Of a DNA stretch of 42,739 bases, positions 34,015 through 41,919 are shown one piece after another. The position numbers and the translations under genes were made by a program. The stretch spans positions 1 through 42,739 of the forward strand of contig JAIQFQ010000032.1 in the NCBI GenBank assembly GCA_020073245.1, read 5' to 3'. Source of the stretch: Terriglobia bacterium. Its GTDB lineage: Bacteria > Acidobacteriota > Thermoanaerobaculia > Thermoanaerobaculales > Thermoanaerobaculaceae. Position 1 is the first letter of the stretch. Every line of letters begins with the position of its first letter. The notes beneath the pieces are model-generated. The model had not been told where the DNA came from, made no database searches, and saw only the letters and a program-made list of their open reading frames with translations.

Positions 34015-34380
34015 ATGTCCTCTTTGCTGACCGTGATCGCTGCGCCGCGCCGGCTCGAGATCCTGCGCCTGGTGTGGGACCGCGAGCGCTGCGCGGGCGA
34101 GATCCACGAAGCGATGCCGGAGGTCAGCTTCGGCGCGGTGTCGCAGCACCTCCGCGTGCTCAGCACGGCGGGACTGGTCGCGCAGCGCGCCGAGGGACGC
34201 TTCCGTTATTACCTGGCTCGCAAGGAGGATCTGGGGTCGCTTCGCGAGTGGCTGGAAACGATGTGGGGCGACGCACTCGCCCGGCTGAAAACGCGCGCCG
34301 AGCTCGAGGAGGCGCGGCGCGGACCTCGCCCGCGAATGGCTGGACCACGCCGGGCGCTAAGGAAAGGGGGGTTCCAATGA
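34015..34380 (+). CDS. ArsR-family regulator of the adjacent SRPBCC gene
   Basis: Winged-helix repressor of 121 residues: LLTVIAAPRRLEILRLVWDR, CAGEIHEAMPEVSFGAVSQH (HTH), LRVLSTAGLVAQRAEGRFRY. The C-terminal 40 residues are charged. There is no Shine-Dalgarno; the gene starts six bases after a TAAAAT -10, indicating a leaderless mRNA. The inverted repeat in the promoter spacer is the likely autoregulatory site. The stop overlaps the next gene as ATGA. ArsR regulators paired with SRPBCC/AHSA1 proteins are common; the ligand is unknown. Confidence 0.92.
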   Translation: MSSLLTVIAAPRRLEILRLVWDRERCAGEIHEAMPEVSFGAVSQHLRVLSTAGLVAQRAEGRFRYYLARKEDLGSLREWLETMWGDALARLKTRAELEEARRGPRPRMAGPRRALRKGGFQ

Positions 34381-35147
34381 AGGACCTGCGGTACTTTGTC
34401 AAACGGGACGTACTGATCTGCGCACGGCCCGATACGGTGTTCCGCTTCTTCACGGACTCGAAGCGATTCGCGTCCTGGTGGGGCGCGGGCTCGGAGATCG
34501 AGAGCCGGCCTGGAGGCAAGGTGCTGATCCGCTACCCGGATGGCACGGTGGCCAGCGGCGAGGTCCTCGAGATCGAGCCGCTCCGGCGCATCGTATTCAG
34601 CTACGGCTACAAGGGCGCCGACAAGCAGATTCCGCCCGGTGGCTCGCGCGTCACGCTCGCGCTCGAGGAAAGCGGGGGAGGTACACTCGTGCGGCTGCGG
34701 CACGACGTCGACGCCGCCGCGACCCGCGACGCGCACGTCCAGGGGTGGCGGTACCAGATGGCCGTGTTCGCGAACGTGGTCGCGAACGAACAGCATGCAG
34801 GGGTCGCGGAACGCGTCGACGCCCTGTTCCGCGCCTGGAGCGAAGCCGACGGCGAGGCTCGCAAGCGGCTCCTGGAGTCGAGCGTCGTGGCCGGCGTGAC
34901 CTTCCGCGACGCCCACGGCGCCACTTCCGGGCTCGACGACCTCCACGCGCACATCGCAGGGGCGCTGAGGTTCATGCCCGGAATCGTCCTCGTGCGAGAT
35001 GGCGAGGTCCGCCACTGCCAGGGGACGGCCACCGCCGCCTGGGTGGCAAGGAAGGCAGACGGCAACGCGCTGGCTCGCGGGACCAACGTCTACGATCTTG
35101 CTCCCGACGGGCGGATCGCCCGCGTCGTCGGCCTCTGGGGCGGCTGA
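34377..35147 (+). CDS. SRPBCC (AHSA1-like) domain fused to a SnoaL/NTF2-like domain
   Basis: Cytoplasmic protein of 256 residues with two domains. Residues of about 8-145 form an AHSA1/SRPBCC hydrophobic-pocket domain (ARPDTVFRFFTDSKRFASWW, GEVLEIEPLRRIVFSYGY, TLVRLRHD, GWRYQMAVFANV). Residues of about 150-256 form a SnoaL/NTF2-like domain (RVDALFRAWSEADGEARKRL, LDDLHAHIAGALRFMPG, GEVRHCQGTATAAWVA). The ATG overlaps the ArsR stop, with AAAGGGGG upstream. The fused pair probably binds a hydrophobic small molecule; no catalytic residues can be assigned. Confidence 0.88.
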   Translation: MKDLRYFVKRDVLICARPDTVFRFFTDSKRFASWWGAGSEIESRPGGKVLIRYPDGTVASGEVLEIEPLRRIVFSYGYKGADKQIPPGGSRVTLALEESGGGTLVRLRHDVDAAATRDAHVQGWRYQMAVFANVVANEQHAGVAERVDALFRAWSEADGEARKRLLESSVVAGVTFRDAHGATSGLDDLHAHIAGALRFMPGIVLVRDGEVRHCQGTATAAWVARKADGNALARGTNVYDLAPDGRIARVVGLWGG

Positions 35148-35270
35148 GTTCATCGGCGCCGACGGTGTCGTTGTGAGGGATTCGCAGCGGCCGAACCAAG
35201 GGTTCGAAGGGACGCTCTGAGAGCGATGTGAGAAGCCTCCGGCGCGGGAGGCGAGTGGGGAGGTAGATCG

Positions 35271-35633
35271 ATGGAGAATCACACTCCGGCTCCGGTCAAG
35301 CCGACCGTCCCAATGACCGACGTTGAGAAGCTCGACATCAGGGTCGGAACCATCGTCGCCGTGGAGGACGTTCCGACGTCGAACAAGCTCGTGCGGCTGC
35401 GGGTGGACTTTGGCGACCACACACGCACGATCCTGGCCGGCATGAAATCGGAGCGGGCGGACCCGCAGGAGATCAGGGGCCGGCAGGCGCTTTTCGTAGT
35501 CAACCTGGAGGCCAAGCGCATGGCGGGCGAGGTATCCGAGGGCATGCTGTTCGACATCGGCTTCGCGGACGGAATCACGCCCGTCCTGGCCATCCCCGAG
35601 CGCACGGTCCCCAACGGAGCCCGGGCCGGATAG
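35271..35633 (+). CDS. tRNA-binding domain protein (CsaA-like)
   Basis: OB-fold protein of 120 residues of the EMAP/CsaA type. The core runs LDIRVGTIVAVEDVPTSNKL, VDFGDHTRTILAGMK, GRQALFVVNLEAKRMAGEVS and EGMLFDIGF. Similar free-standing domains act as export chaperones (CsaA) or bind tRNA, and the same fold ends bacterial MetRS and PheRS. Residues 1-15 are a polar extension. GGGGAGGTAG precedes the ATG. The canonical CsaA has SEGM(V/L)L, which is kept here as SEGMLF. Confidence 0.88.
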   Translation: MENHTPAPVKPTVPMTDVEKLDIRVGTIVAVEDVPTSNKLVRLRVDFGDHTRTILAGMKSERADPQEIRGRQALFVVNLEAKRMAGEVSEGMLFDIGFADGITPVLAIPERTVPNGARAG

Positions 35634-35809
35634 AGCCGTCGGAGCGATGAAGCCGTGGAACGATCAGTCGCACCCTGCCGCGCTCTGCGCCTCCGCCGAG
35701 GAGCGGCTTCGGGCGGCCCAGAGGCTCAGGCACCGCGCGTCGGACCGATCAACACGTGCGACAATCGCTCGGTAATCCACGGCCGGTCGAGAAGATGGGA
35801 GCCATGCCC

Positions 35810-36208
35810 ATGATCATCGGTGCACACTCGATCATTCACAGCAAGAAGCCGGCGGCGGACCGTGCCTTCCTCCGTGACGTTCTCGAGCTTCCGAGCGTCG
35901 ATGTTGGCGAGGGGTGGCTCATCTTCGGACTGCCACCCGCAGAGGTGGCCGTGCATCCGGCCGAGAAGAACAACGTGCACGAGTTCTACCTCATGTGCGA
36001 CGACATCGACGGTTTCATCAAGGAAGTGAGAGCGCACGGGGTGTCCTGTACCCGGGTCCAGAGTCTGGGCTGGGGTCGGCTGACCCGGCTCAAGCTCCCG
36101 GGCGGTGGGAGACTCGGTGTCTACGAGCCCAGGCACGCCCGGCCGAAATCAATGGCGCGGCGGAAGGTGGCGCGTGGACTCACTCGAGCCAAGCGAGGGC
36201 CCGCCTGA
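35810..36208 (+). CDS. VOC (glyoxalase/bleomycin resistance) superfamily protein
   Basis: Protein of 132 residues with the VOC beta-alpha-beta pattern: GAHSIIHSKKPAADRAFLRD, VLELPSVDVGEGWLIFGLPP, EVAVHPAEKNNVHEFYLMCD, DIDGFIKEVRAHGV and PGGGRLGVYEPRH. Candidate metal ligands are H in GAHSII, H in VHEFYL and E in VYEPRH. ATGs at 35795, 35804 and 35810 are in frame; the last has GGGAG at eight bases. The C-terminal 20 residues are basic. Enzymatic role unassigned. Confidence 0.85.
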   Translation: MIIGAHSIIHSKKPAADRAFLRDVLELPSVDVGEGWLIFGLPPAEVAVHPAEKNNVHEFYLMCDDIDGFIKEVRAHGVSCTRVQSLGWGRLTRLKLPGGGRLGVYEPRHARPKSMARRKVARGLTRAKRGPA

Positions 36209-36279
36209 CCCCTTGCTGCGGAGGACGGGCTCCTGGAGCCGCCGAGCCCGAGATCGTTCATGTGGACTGGAGGCGGGGA

Positions 36280-36678
36280 ATGCGGCCAGCGGAAATCGCG
36301 GCAGAGTTCGTGGCGAGGATCAACGCCCACGATGTCGTCGGACTGAGCGAGCTGATGACCGATGACCACCTCTTCATCGACGCGCTCGACAACCGCGGGG
36401 TCGGCCGTGATGCCATGCGAGCTGCCTGGAATCAGTACCTCGCCTCGGTCCCTGACTACTGGATCAAGGTCGACACCATTCTTCAGGAGGACGGAACCGT
36501 CGCCCTGTTCGGCAGGGCCGGCGGGACCTACGCCGGCCGCATCCCGGAGGGCCAGTCGGCTCAATGGGAGGTGCCGGCCGCCTGGCTGGCGGAGGTCCGG
36601 CGTGGCCGCGTGGCGATCTGGCGGGTGTATGCGGACAACCTCCCGATGCGTCGTCTGACGGGCTTGGAGCAGGAATGA
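36280..36678 (+). CDS. SnoaL/NTF2-like protein
   Basis: Small cone-fold protein of 132 residues: AEFVARINAHDVVGLSELMT, DDHLFIDALDNRGVGRDAMR, AAWNQYLASVPDYWIKVDTI and WEVPAAWLAEVRRGRVAIWR. These are the helices and sheet of the SnoaL/ketosteroid-isomerase-like group, with the typical D near the pocket (DDHLFIDAL). GGAGG lies six bases before the ATG. The 71-base gap after the VOC gene contains the short self-complementary GGCTCCTGGAGCC. Substrate unknown. Confidence 0.85.
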   Translation: MRPAEIAAEFVARINAHDVVGLSELMTDDHLFIDALDNRGVGRDAMRAAWNQYLASVPDYWIKVDTILQEDGTVALFGRAGGTYAGRIPEGQSAQWEVPAAWLAEVRRGRVAIWRVYADNLPMRRLTGLEQE

Positions 36679-36697
36679 GGGACGCCAAGCAACACGC

Positions 36698-36727
36698 GAG
36701 TGCCGCCGACCCGGCTCCGCGGCACTC
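36698..36727 (+). terminator. Hairpin after SnoaL-like gene
   Basis: Perfect 9-bp stem GAGTGCCGC/GCGGCACTC with a 12-base loop, 19 bases after the stop. No T-run follows, so terminator activity is uncertain. Confidence 0.35.
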
Positions 36728-36780
36728 CGCCAAGAGAACAAACATGCCGGTCTGGTGGCACGACGAGAGGGTTGGCTAGC

Positions 36781-37245
36781 ATGGCGACCTCATCGGCTGG
36801 TCCTGGTTGGCTGGTCCTCTCGGCCATCGGTGACCTCGCCATCGCGCTCCTCCACGTGGCGATCGTCGCCGTCGGTCCCCGAGCCTACATCTACTTCGGT
36901 GCCGCTTCTCTCGCCGAACCTGCCCGGCGCGGCGAGCTCTGGCCTGCCGGACTCACCTTGACCATCGCCATCGTATTTGCCATCTGGGGTTGCTTCGCCT
37001 TGGCCGGCGCGGGTGTGCTCCCTCGAGTTCCTCTGCTTCGCACCGTTCTCGTTCTTGTCTCGGCGCTCTACCTCCTGCGCGGCCTGATCGTCATCCCCGA
37101 CCTCATCCGCCTGTGTACAGGTGCGGGTTACCCACCGCAGCAGACGGTCTTCTCGGCCAGCGCGCTGGCGCTGGGGCTCACTCATTCGTTGGGCACAAGG
37201 CACCTTTTCAGGCGCACGATTCCCTCGACTACCAGCGTCGCGTAG
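36781..37245 (+). CDS. Four-helix integral membrane protein of unknown function
   Basis: Protein of 154 residues with four predicted membrane segments: LVLSAIGDLAIALLHVAIVAV, LTLTIAIVFAIWGCFALAGAG, LLRTVLVLVSALYLLRGLIV and a weaker one near FSASALALGLTHSL. A DLAIALLHV stretch near the start and a YLLRGLIVIPD stretch in the third segment are the most distinctive features. I do not recognise a named family with confidence. The ATG at 36781 lies 102 bases after the SnoaL-like gene; no strong Shine-Dalgarno. Confidence 0.65.
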   Translation: MATSSAGPGWLVLSAIGDLAIALLHVAIVAVGPRAYIYFGAASLAEPARRGELWPAGLTLTIAIVFAIWGCFALAGAGVLPRVPLLRTVLVLVSALYLLRGLIVIPDLIRLCTGAGYPPQQTVFSASALALGLTHSLGTRHLFRRTIPSTTSVA

Positions 37246-37434
37246 CCGGGTGCCTCGCCGGGCCGGAGGCCCGAGGCGTGCAGCTTCGTTCATGCGACGA
37301 GGCGCTGCGGTTGCCGCACCAGGATCACTTGGGCGGAAAGCGAGTTACCCCGGAGGGGCTGCGCCCGCGCCTGAACCCGAAGGTTGCGTGGTCCTTCTGC
37401 AGGTACAATCCATCGACTCGTACGGAGAAGCGAC

Positions 37435-38208
37435 ATGGCCGCCAAGACGATCGTGTTCATTCACGGGATGTACATGACCCCGTTGTGCTGGGAAAAGTGG
37501 GTACCCCACTGTCAAGCCCAAGGGTACAGGTGTCTGGCCCCGGCGTGGCCGGGCAGAGACAATCCGCCCGAGGTCCTTCGCAAGAACCACCCTGACCTGC
37601 AACTGGGGCAGCTCACCTTCGGCAGAGTTCTCGAACACTTCGCAGGCAGCATCGCGACGCTGGATGAAAGGCCCGTCATCATCGGGCACTCGATGGGGGG
37701 ACTGATCGTGCAGTTGTTGCTTCAGAGGGACCTGGCTGCCGCCGGGGTTGCCATCGATTCAGCGCCACCCATGGGTGTGTTCACCGCCAAGTGGTCGTTC
37801 CTCAGGTCCAACTGGCCGCATATCACTCCATTCGTTTCCCAGAGCAGTCCAATCGAGATGACGTTTGAGCGTTTTCAGTACGCCTTCGTCAACACCCTAT
37901 CGCTGGCGGAGCAGCGCGCCGCGTACGAACGATACGTCGTGCCCGAGTCCCGCCGTGTCCCCCGCGGGTCGCTGACGGCCCGCGTTGATTCCAAGAAACC
38001 GCATCCACCCCTGCTGCTGGTTGCCGGGTCGGCCGACAACATCATTCCGGCCTCGCTCAACCGGTCCAACGTTGCCAAGTACAGGGGGTCGCCCTCGGTC
38101 ACCGACTTCAAGGAGTTCGCAGGACGAACCCACTTCATCATCGGGCAAGATGGCTGGGAAGAGGTCGCGGACCATGTCCTTGCATGGTTGAAGGAGATGG
38201 GAGTGTGA
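37435..38208 (+). CDS. Alpha/beta hydrolase
   Basis: Cytoplasmic alpha/beta-fold hydrolase of 257 residues. The oxyanion motif HGMYMTP follows the first strand (TIVFIHG). The nucleophile elbow is GHSMGG with Ser86. The acid is probably Asp201 (GSADNIIP) and the base His233 (GRTHFI). A cap lies at about 110-180. It belongs to the AB_hydrolase_6/lysophospholipase-like group; the substrate cannot be named. A TACAAT box at 37404-37409 could be its -10. The 189-base gap before it holds no gene. Confidence 0.9.
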   Translation: MAAKTIVFIHGMYMTPLCWEKWVPHCQAQGYRCLAPAWPGRDNPPEVLRKNHPDLQLGQLTFGRVLEHFAGSIATLDERPVIIGHSMGGLIVQLLLQRDLAAAGVAIDSAPPMGVFTAKWSFLRSNWPHITPFVSQSSPIEMTFERFQYAFVNTLSLAEQRAAYERYVVPESRRVPRGSLTARVDSKKPHPPLLLVAGSADNIIPASLNRSNVAKYRGSPSVTDFKEFAGRTHFIIGQDGWEEVADHVLAWLKEMGV

Positions 38209-38241
38209 GGGTGGGCATGCATCAATCAGAAGCCACCTCCA

Positions 38242-38353
38242 GAAGCCACATCCACCCCGGCCTCTGAAGCCGCCGCGGCGCCGGCGCAGGTTACCGGCCG
38301 GTCGCTTGCAGCGGGCGCACCAACGAGCCTGCTTGCGCGGCGGATGTGGCTTC
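38242..38353. repeat. 12-bp perfect inverted repeat, 100 bases apart
   Basis: GAAGCCACATCC at 38242-38253 and its exact reverse complement GGATGTGGCTTC at 38342-38353, in the gap between the hydrolase and RidA genes. The enclosed 88 bases are GC-rich with no reading frame of note. Confidence 0.6.
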
Positions 38354-38449
38354 GATCATCATCGTGTGACGCAGCCGTGGTGCAACTCACCGGACGTGTG
38401 GCTGGACCACGGCCTCAGGCCCTTTCTGTAACCAACTGGGAGGCTGCTT

Positions 38450-38935
38450 GTGACGGAGATCGAATCGAAGCTGACCGCAATGGGACTTGTGCTGCCGCCA
38501 CCCCTCACGCCCCCGCCCGGCGTCGTCCTGCCGTTCGCGTTCGTGCGCATCGTCGGCGCCCGCGCGCTGATCTCCGGGCACGGGCCGCAGGAGCCGGACG
38601 GATCGCTCGCCCGGCCGCTCGGCAAGGTAGGCGCGGACCTCTCCGTCGAGCAGGGGTATCGCGCCGCGCGCCTTACGGCGCTCTCCATCCTCGGAAGTCT
38701 CAAGCGCGCGATCGGCGACCTCGACCGCGTGCGAGCCTGGACCCGGGTCTTCGGGATGGTCAACTCGGCCCCCGGCTTCAACATGCAACCGAGCGTCATC
38801 AACGGCTTCTCCGACCTGATCCTCGAGCTCTACGGCCCAGAGCGGGGCGCACACTCGAGGAGCGCCGTCGGTCTCGCCGCGCTGCCGTTCGATATCCCGG
38901 TCGAGATCGAAGGCGAGGTCGAGCTCTGCCCGTAG
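38450..38935 (+). CDS. RidA family (YjgF/UK114) protein
   Basis: Protein of 161 residues of the longer RidA-like subgroup (YjgF/YoaB-like). The conserved line is FVRIVGARALISGHGPQEPD, GYRAARLTALSILGSLKRAI, VRAWTRVFGMVNSAPGFNMQ and AHSRSAVGLAALPFDIPVEI. The Arg in HSRSAVG corresponds to the substrate carboxylate-binding Arg of active imine deaminases. Start is GTG, with GGGAGG six bases upstream. RidA proteins hydrolyse reactive enamines/imines from PLP enzymes; whether this subgroup does is not established here. Confidence 0.9.
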   Translation: MTEIESKLTAMGLVLPPPLTPPPGVVLPFAFVRIVGARALISGHGPQEPDGSLARPLGKVGADLSVEQGYRAARLTALSILGSLKRAIGDLDRVRAWTRVFGMVNSAPGFNMQPSVINGFSDLILELYGPERGAHSRSAVGLAALPFDIPVEIEGEVELCP

Positions 38936-39069
38936 CGTGGGGCCCGACAGGCGCTCGCAGCCAAGGTGGAGGTCGCCCGGATCAAATAGACATCCCAACC
39001 TGACGCACGGGTCGTTCGGTCGAGTTGGGTCTCGCCTGGTTTCCCGGCTCGCGGAGCTTGATGATCTCG

Positions 39070-39861
39070 CTACCCGCGCGACGTGTCCGGCGCGAAGCCC
39101 CAGCGGACGCGGATGCGGCGCTCGAACCACGCGAACAGCACACGGTCGAGCACCAGGCCGATAAAGATCGTCACCAGCATGATGCCGACCACCTGGGCGG
39201 CGTCGTTGAGCTCGCGGCCGGCGTGGAGGAGGAAGCCGAGGCCGATGCTGGACTTGATCAGCTCTGCGGAGACCACGCCGTGCCAGCCGAGCGTCCACCC
39301 CAGCTTGATGCCGGTGACGATGCTCGGGAGCGCGGCCGGCAACGCCACCCGTGTGGAGAGCGCCACTCCGGAGGTGCCGAGGCTGCGGGCGGCCCGCAGG
39401 TAGTGGGGCGGGATGTGGGAGATCCCGTCGGCCGTCGCGATCGCCATCGCGGCCATGGAGCTCATCACGATGACGAAGTAGATCGCCGCGTCGCCGAGCC
39501 CGAACAGCAGCAGGGCGATCGGCACCCAGGCCGCCGACGGGAGGGTTTGCAGCCCGAGGAAGAGCGATCGCAGGCAGGAGTCGGCCAACGTCGAGAGCCC
39601 CATCGCCAGCCCCAGCGCGAGGCCGAGCGCCGCCGAGAGGACGAACCCCAGCGCCATGCGCACGACAGAGGCCTGCACGCTCGGCCACAGCGCGCCGTCG
39701 CGCGCCAGCTCGGCGAGGCGGACGGCCACCTGCGCCGGGGAAGGGAGGCTGTAGCCAGGCAGCAGGCCGACGCTCCACACCGCCTGCCAGAGGACGAGAA
39801 GAAGGAGGAGAAAGCCGAGGAACGCGAGGTTGCGGCTGCGCAGGGGTCTCGCCTCAGGCAT
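39070..39861 (-). CDS. ABC transporter permease (sulfonate/nitrate/taurine type)
   Basis: Inner-membrane permease of 263 residues with six predicted helices. The BPD_transp_1 EAA-like loop is AARSLGTSGVALSTRVALPA followed by LPSIVTGIKLGWTLGWHGVV, typical of SsuC/TauC/NrtB permeases. The ATG at 39861 has GGAGGT upstream and overlaps the ATPase gene end by eight bases. It is the last gene of a three-gene operon with substrate-binding protein and ATPase. It converges on the RidA gene with 134 bases between. Confidence 0.92.
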   Translation of the reverse strand: MPEARPLRSRNLAFLGFLLLLLVLWQAVWSVGLLPGYSLPSPAQVAVRLAELARDGALWPSVQASVVRMALGFVLSAALGLALGLAMGLSTLADSCLRSLFLGLQTLPSAAWVPIALLLFGLGDAAIYFVIVMSSMAAMAIATADGISHIPPHYLRAARSLGTSGVALSTRVALPAALPSIVTGIKLGWTLGWHGVVSAELIKSSIGLGFLLHAGRELNDAAQVVGIMLVTIFIGLVLDRVLFAWFERRIRVRWGFAPDTSRG

Positions 39862-40669
39862 CGCGACCTCCGTTCGACGGGGTTGGCTCGGCCCGCAGGT
39901 GCGCCAGGATCTCACCCGCCAGCTCGCTGACGCGGGGGTCGTAGAAGTTGCGCGGCCGCGGCAGGTCGACGGCCAGCACGCTCGCGATCGTCGCAGGCCG
40001 TGAGGTCAGGACCACGACGCGGTCCGCGAGGCACGCCGCCTCGCGCGTGTTGTGCGTGACGAAGAGCGTGGTCCGGCGGGTCCGCGCGTGCAGCTCCTGC
40101 AGCTCGGCGTACAGGCGCTCGCGGGTGAGGGCGTCGAGCGAGCCGAACGGCTCGTCGCACAGTAGCGCCCGCGGCCGCGGCGCGAGGGCGCGCGCGAGCG
40201 CGGCACGCTGCTTCATCCCGCCCGACAGCTCGTGCACGAACGCGTGCTCGAACCCCTCGAGGTGGACGAGTCGAAGGTACTCCAGGGCGACCGCGCGGCG
40301 CTCGGTGGCGGACATGCGCGCGTGCTGCCGCAGCCCGAACGCGACGTTGTCCTCGATGTTCAACCACGGGAACAGCGCCGACTCCTGGAAGATCATCGCC
40401 CGGTCCGGTCCCGGCCCGGCGACGGGAGCGCCGTCGACGCGGACCTCGCCGTCCGTCGCCGTCTCGAACCCGGCCACCAGGTTCAACAGCGTGGTCTTGC
40501 CGCAGCCGGACGGCCCCACCAGCACGACGAACTCACCCTCGGCGACGTCGAGCGTGAGCGGACCGAGCGCATCAACGCTGGCGCGCGGTGTGATGAAGCG
40601 CTTGGTCACGCCGGAGAGCGTGATCCGCGCCGGGGCGGCAGCGCTGCCGGCGGCAGCCGCGGCCGTCAA
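39854..40669 (-). CDS. ABC transporter ATP-binding protein (sulfonate/nitrate/taurine type)
   Basis: Cytoplasmic ATPase of 271 residues. Motifs in order: Walker A GPSGCGKTT, Q-loop FQESALFPWLNI, signature LSGGM, Walker B ALLCDEPFGSLD and the H-loop FVTHNTREA. The sequence is SsuB/TauB/NrtD-like. The start is TTG at 40669, overlapping the substrate-binding protein stop as TTGA, with GGAG seven bases upstream; the frame stays open far into the upstream gene, but that part is an Arg-rich shadow. Translational coupling to both neighbours is likely. Confidence 0.92.
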   Translation of the reverse strand: MTAAAAAGSAAAPARITLSGVTKRFITPRASVDALGPLTLDVAEGEFVVLVGPSGCGKTTLLNLVAGFETATDGEVRVDGAPVAGPGPDRAMIFQESALFPWLNIEDNVAFGLRQHARMSATERRAVALEYLRLVHLEGFEHAFVHELSGGMKQRAALARALAPRPRALLCDEPFGSLDALTRERLYAELQELHARTRRTTLFVTHNTREAACLADRVVVLTSRPATIASVLAVDLPRPRNFYDPRVSELAGEILAHLRAEPTPSNGGRDA

Positions 40670-41805
40670 CGCGCCGCTCCGGCCGCGACCGGCGGCAGGC
40701 CCCTGGCCGCGAGCACCTCGTTGAGCGGGCCTGCCTCGACGATCCCGTTCAGGTTTGGCCGGTCGTGCAGGAACCCGATCCGATGGGCGTCGTCGGCGGA
40801 CTTGGCGAGCGCGGTCGGGAGCGGGTCCCACCCCAGCTCGATGCGGGCGAGCGAGGAGCGAACGATCGCTTCCGGCAGCGCTTTGGCGGTTTCGCGACGG
40901 ATCTCGGCGGCGAGTAGGGGAACGGCGGCATCCTTGCCGCCGTTGATCGTGAGCGTCGCCTCGACGTGGGCAGTCAGCAGCCTCACGACCAGGTCGCGGT
41001 GAGCGGCGAGGAACTCGCGCCTGACCACCAGCAGCGCGGTTACGTACTTGCCGTCCGGCCAGAGCCGGTTCTCCTCCAGGAAGACGCGGCCGTGCCCCTC
41101 CTGCTCGAGCCGCGAGACCCACGGCTCGACGGTCCACGCCGCGTCGATCTGTCGCTTCTGGAACATCAGGAGCTGGTCCGGGTTGGCGAGCGGGAGGATT
41201 GTCAGGTCGCCGCCCTTCTCGCGTGTGGTGTAGCCGTGATCGGCGAACCAGAGCCGCGCCGCCACGTCCTGTGTGTTGGCGAGCTGCGGCGTGGCGACCG
41301 TCTTCCCGTGGAAATCCGACTCGGAGGTGATGCCCGCGTCGGCTCGCACCACGAGCGCCGCACCGCCGGACGCTGCGCCGGCGACGATCACGAAGCTCCG
41401 CCCTTGCGACTTGATGAACCCGTTGATGGCGGGGTTGGGCCCGACGTACGACGCGTCCACCGCGCCCGCGAACAGCGCTTCGACCGCCGAAGGGCCGGCG
41501 TTGAACTGCGTCCACGCGATCGGTGCGCCGACCGCCTTCTCGAAGCTGCCCGTCGCGCGACCGTAAAGCACCTGGGCGTGGGTGACGTTGGGGAAGTGAC
41601 CGAGGCGGAGTTTCACGGCTGTCGGCGACGCCGGTCGCGACCCGCACGACGCCGCGAGGAGCGCGCCGGCGATCGATGCGAGGAGACGGATCGGCGTGCC
41701 GGCCGACGGTCTCCGGAGGGCGGGGACGAGCCCCGCCCTTGCGAGGCTTTCGCGATACACCCGGTTCTCCGGATCAGGGGGGCGGCTTCCGGTCCTTGCC
41801 ATCAT
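40666..41805 (-). CDS. ABC transporter substrate-binding lipoprotein (sulfonate/nitrate/taurine type)
   Basis: Substrate-binding protein of 379 residues that would deliver a sulfonate-, nitrate- or taurine-like compound to the permease. A lipobox LLAASC (Cys54) follows a hydrophobic segment, with an unusually long 38-residue front; the real start may be downstream of the ATG at 41805, although AAAGGAAC precedes that ATG. The NMT1/SsuA-like domain shows LRLGHFPNVTHAQVLYGRAT, VEALFAGAVDASYVGPNPAI and GKTVATPQLANTQDVAARLW. Specificity cannot be settled; the cysDN genes 7 kb away favour a sulfur compound, weakly. Confidence 0.9.
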   Translation of the reverse strand: MMARTGSRPPDPENRVYRESLARAGLVPALRRPSAGTPIRLLASIAGALLAASCGSRPASPTAVKLRLGHFPNVTHAQVLYGRATGSFEKAVGAPIAWTQFNAGPSAVEALFAGAVDASYVGPNPAINGFIKSQGRSFVIVAGAASGGAALVVRADAGITSESDFHGKTVATPQLANTQDVAARLWFADHGYTTREKGGDLTILPLANPDQLLMFQKRQIDAAWTVEPWVSRLEQEGHGRVFLEENRLWPDGKYVTALLVVRREFLAAHRDLVVRLLTAHVEATLTINGGKDAAVPLLAAEIRRETAKALPEAIVRSSLARIELGWDPLPTALAKSADDAHRIGFLHDRPNLNGIVEAGPLNEVLAARGLPPVAAGAAR

Positions 41806-41919
41806 TGCTGGTTCCTTTCGCCGTTAACGGCTTCCGGTGTGCGCTGGTCGCGATCGGCGCCAAGCCTGATCTGGTCCGGCACGCTGGCGGTCTGCAGCAG
41901 GGGGGCCACCTCGCAGGCC

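Noticed and set aside
35271..38935. Integron-like cassette array of small same-strand genes
   Set aside because: Gene sizes and spacing are suggestive, but I found no paired attC core sites (RYYYAAC...GTTRRRY) between them and no integrase.
40670..41647. N-terminal extension of the ABC ATPase by about 325 residues
   Set aside because: It overlaps the substrate-binding protein gene in another frame and is Arg-rich. The TTG at 40669 gives the normal family length.
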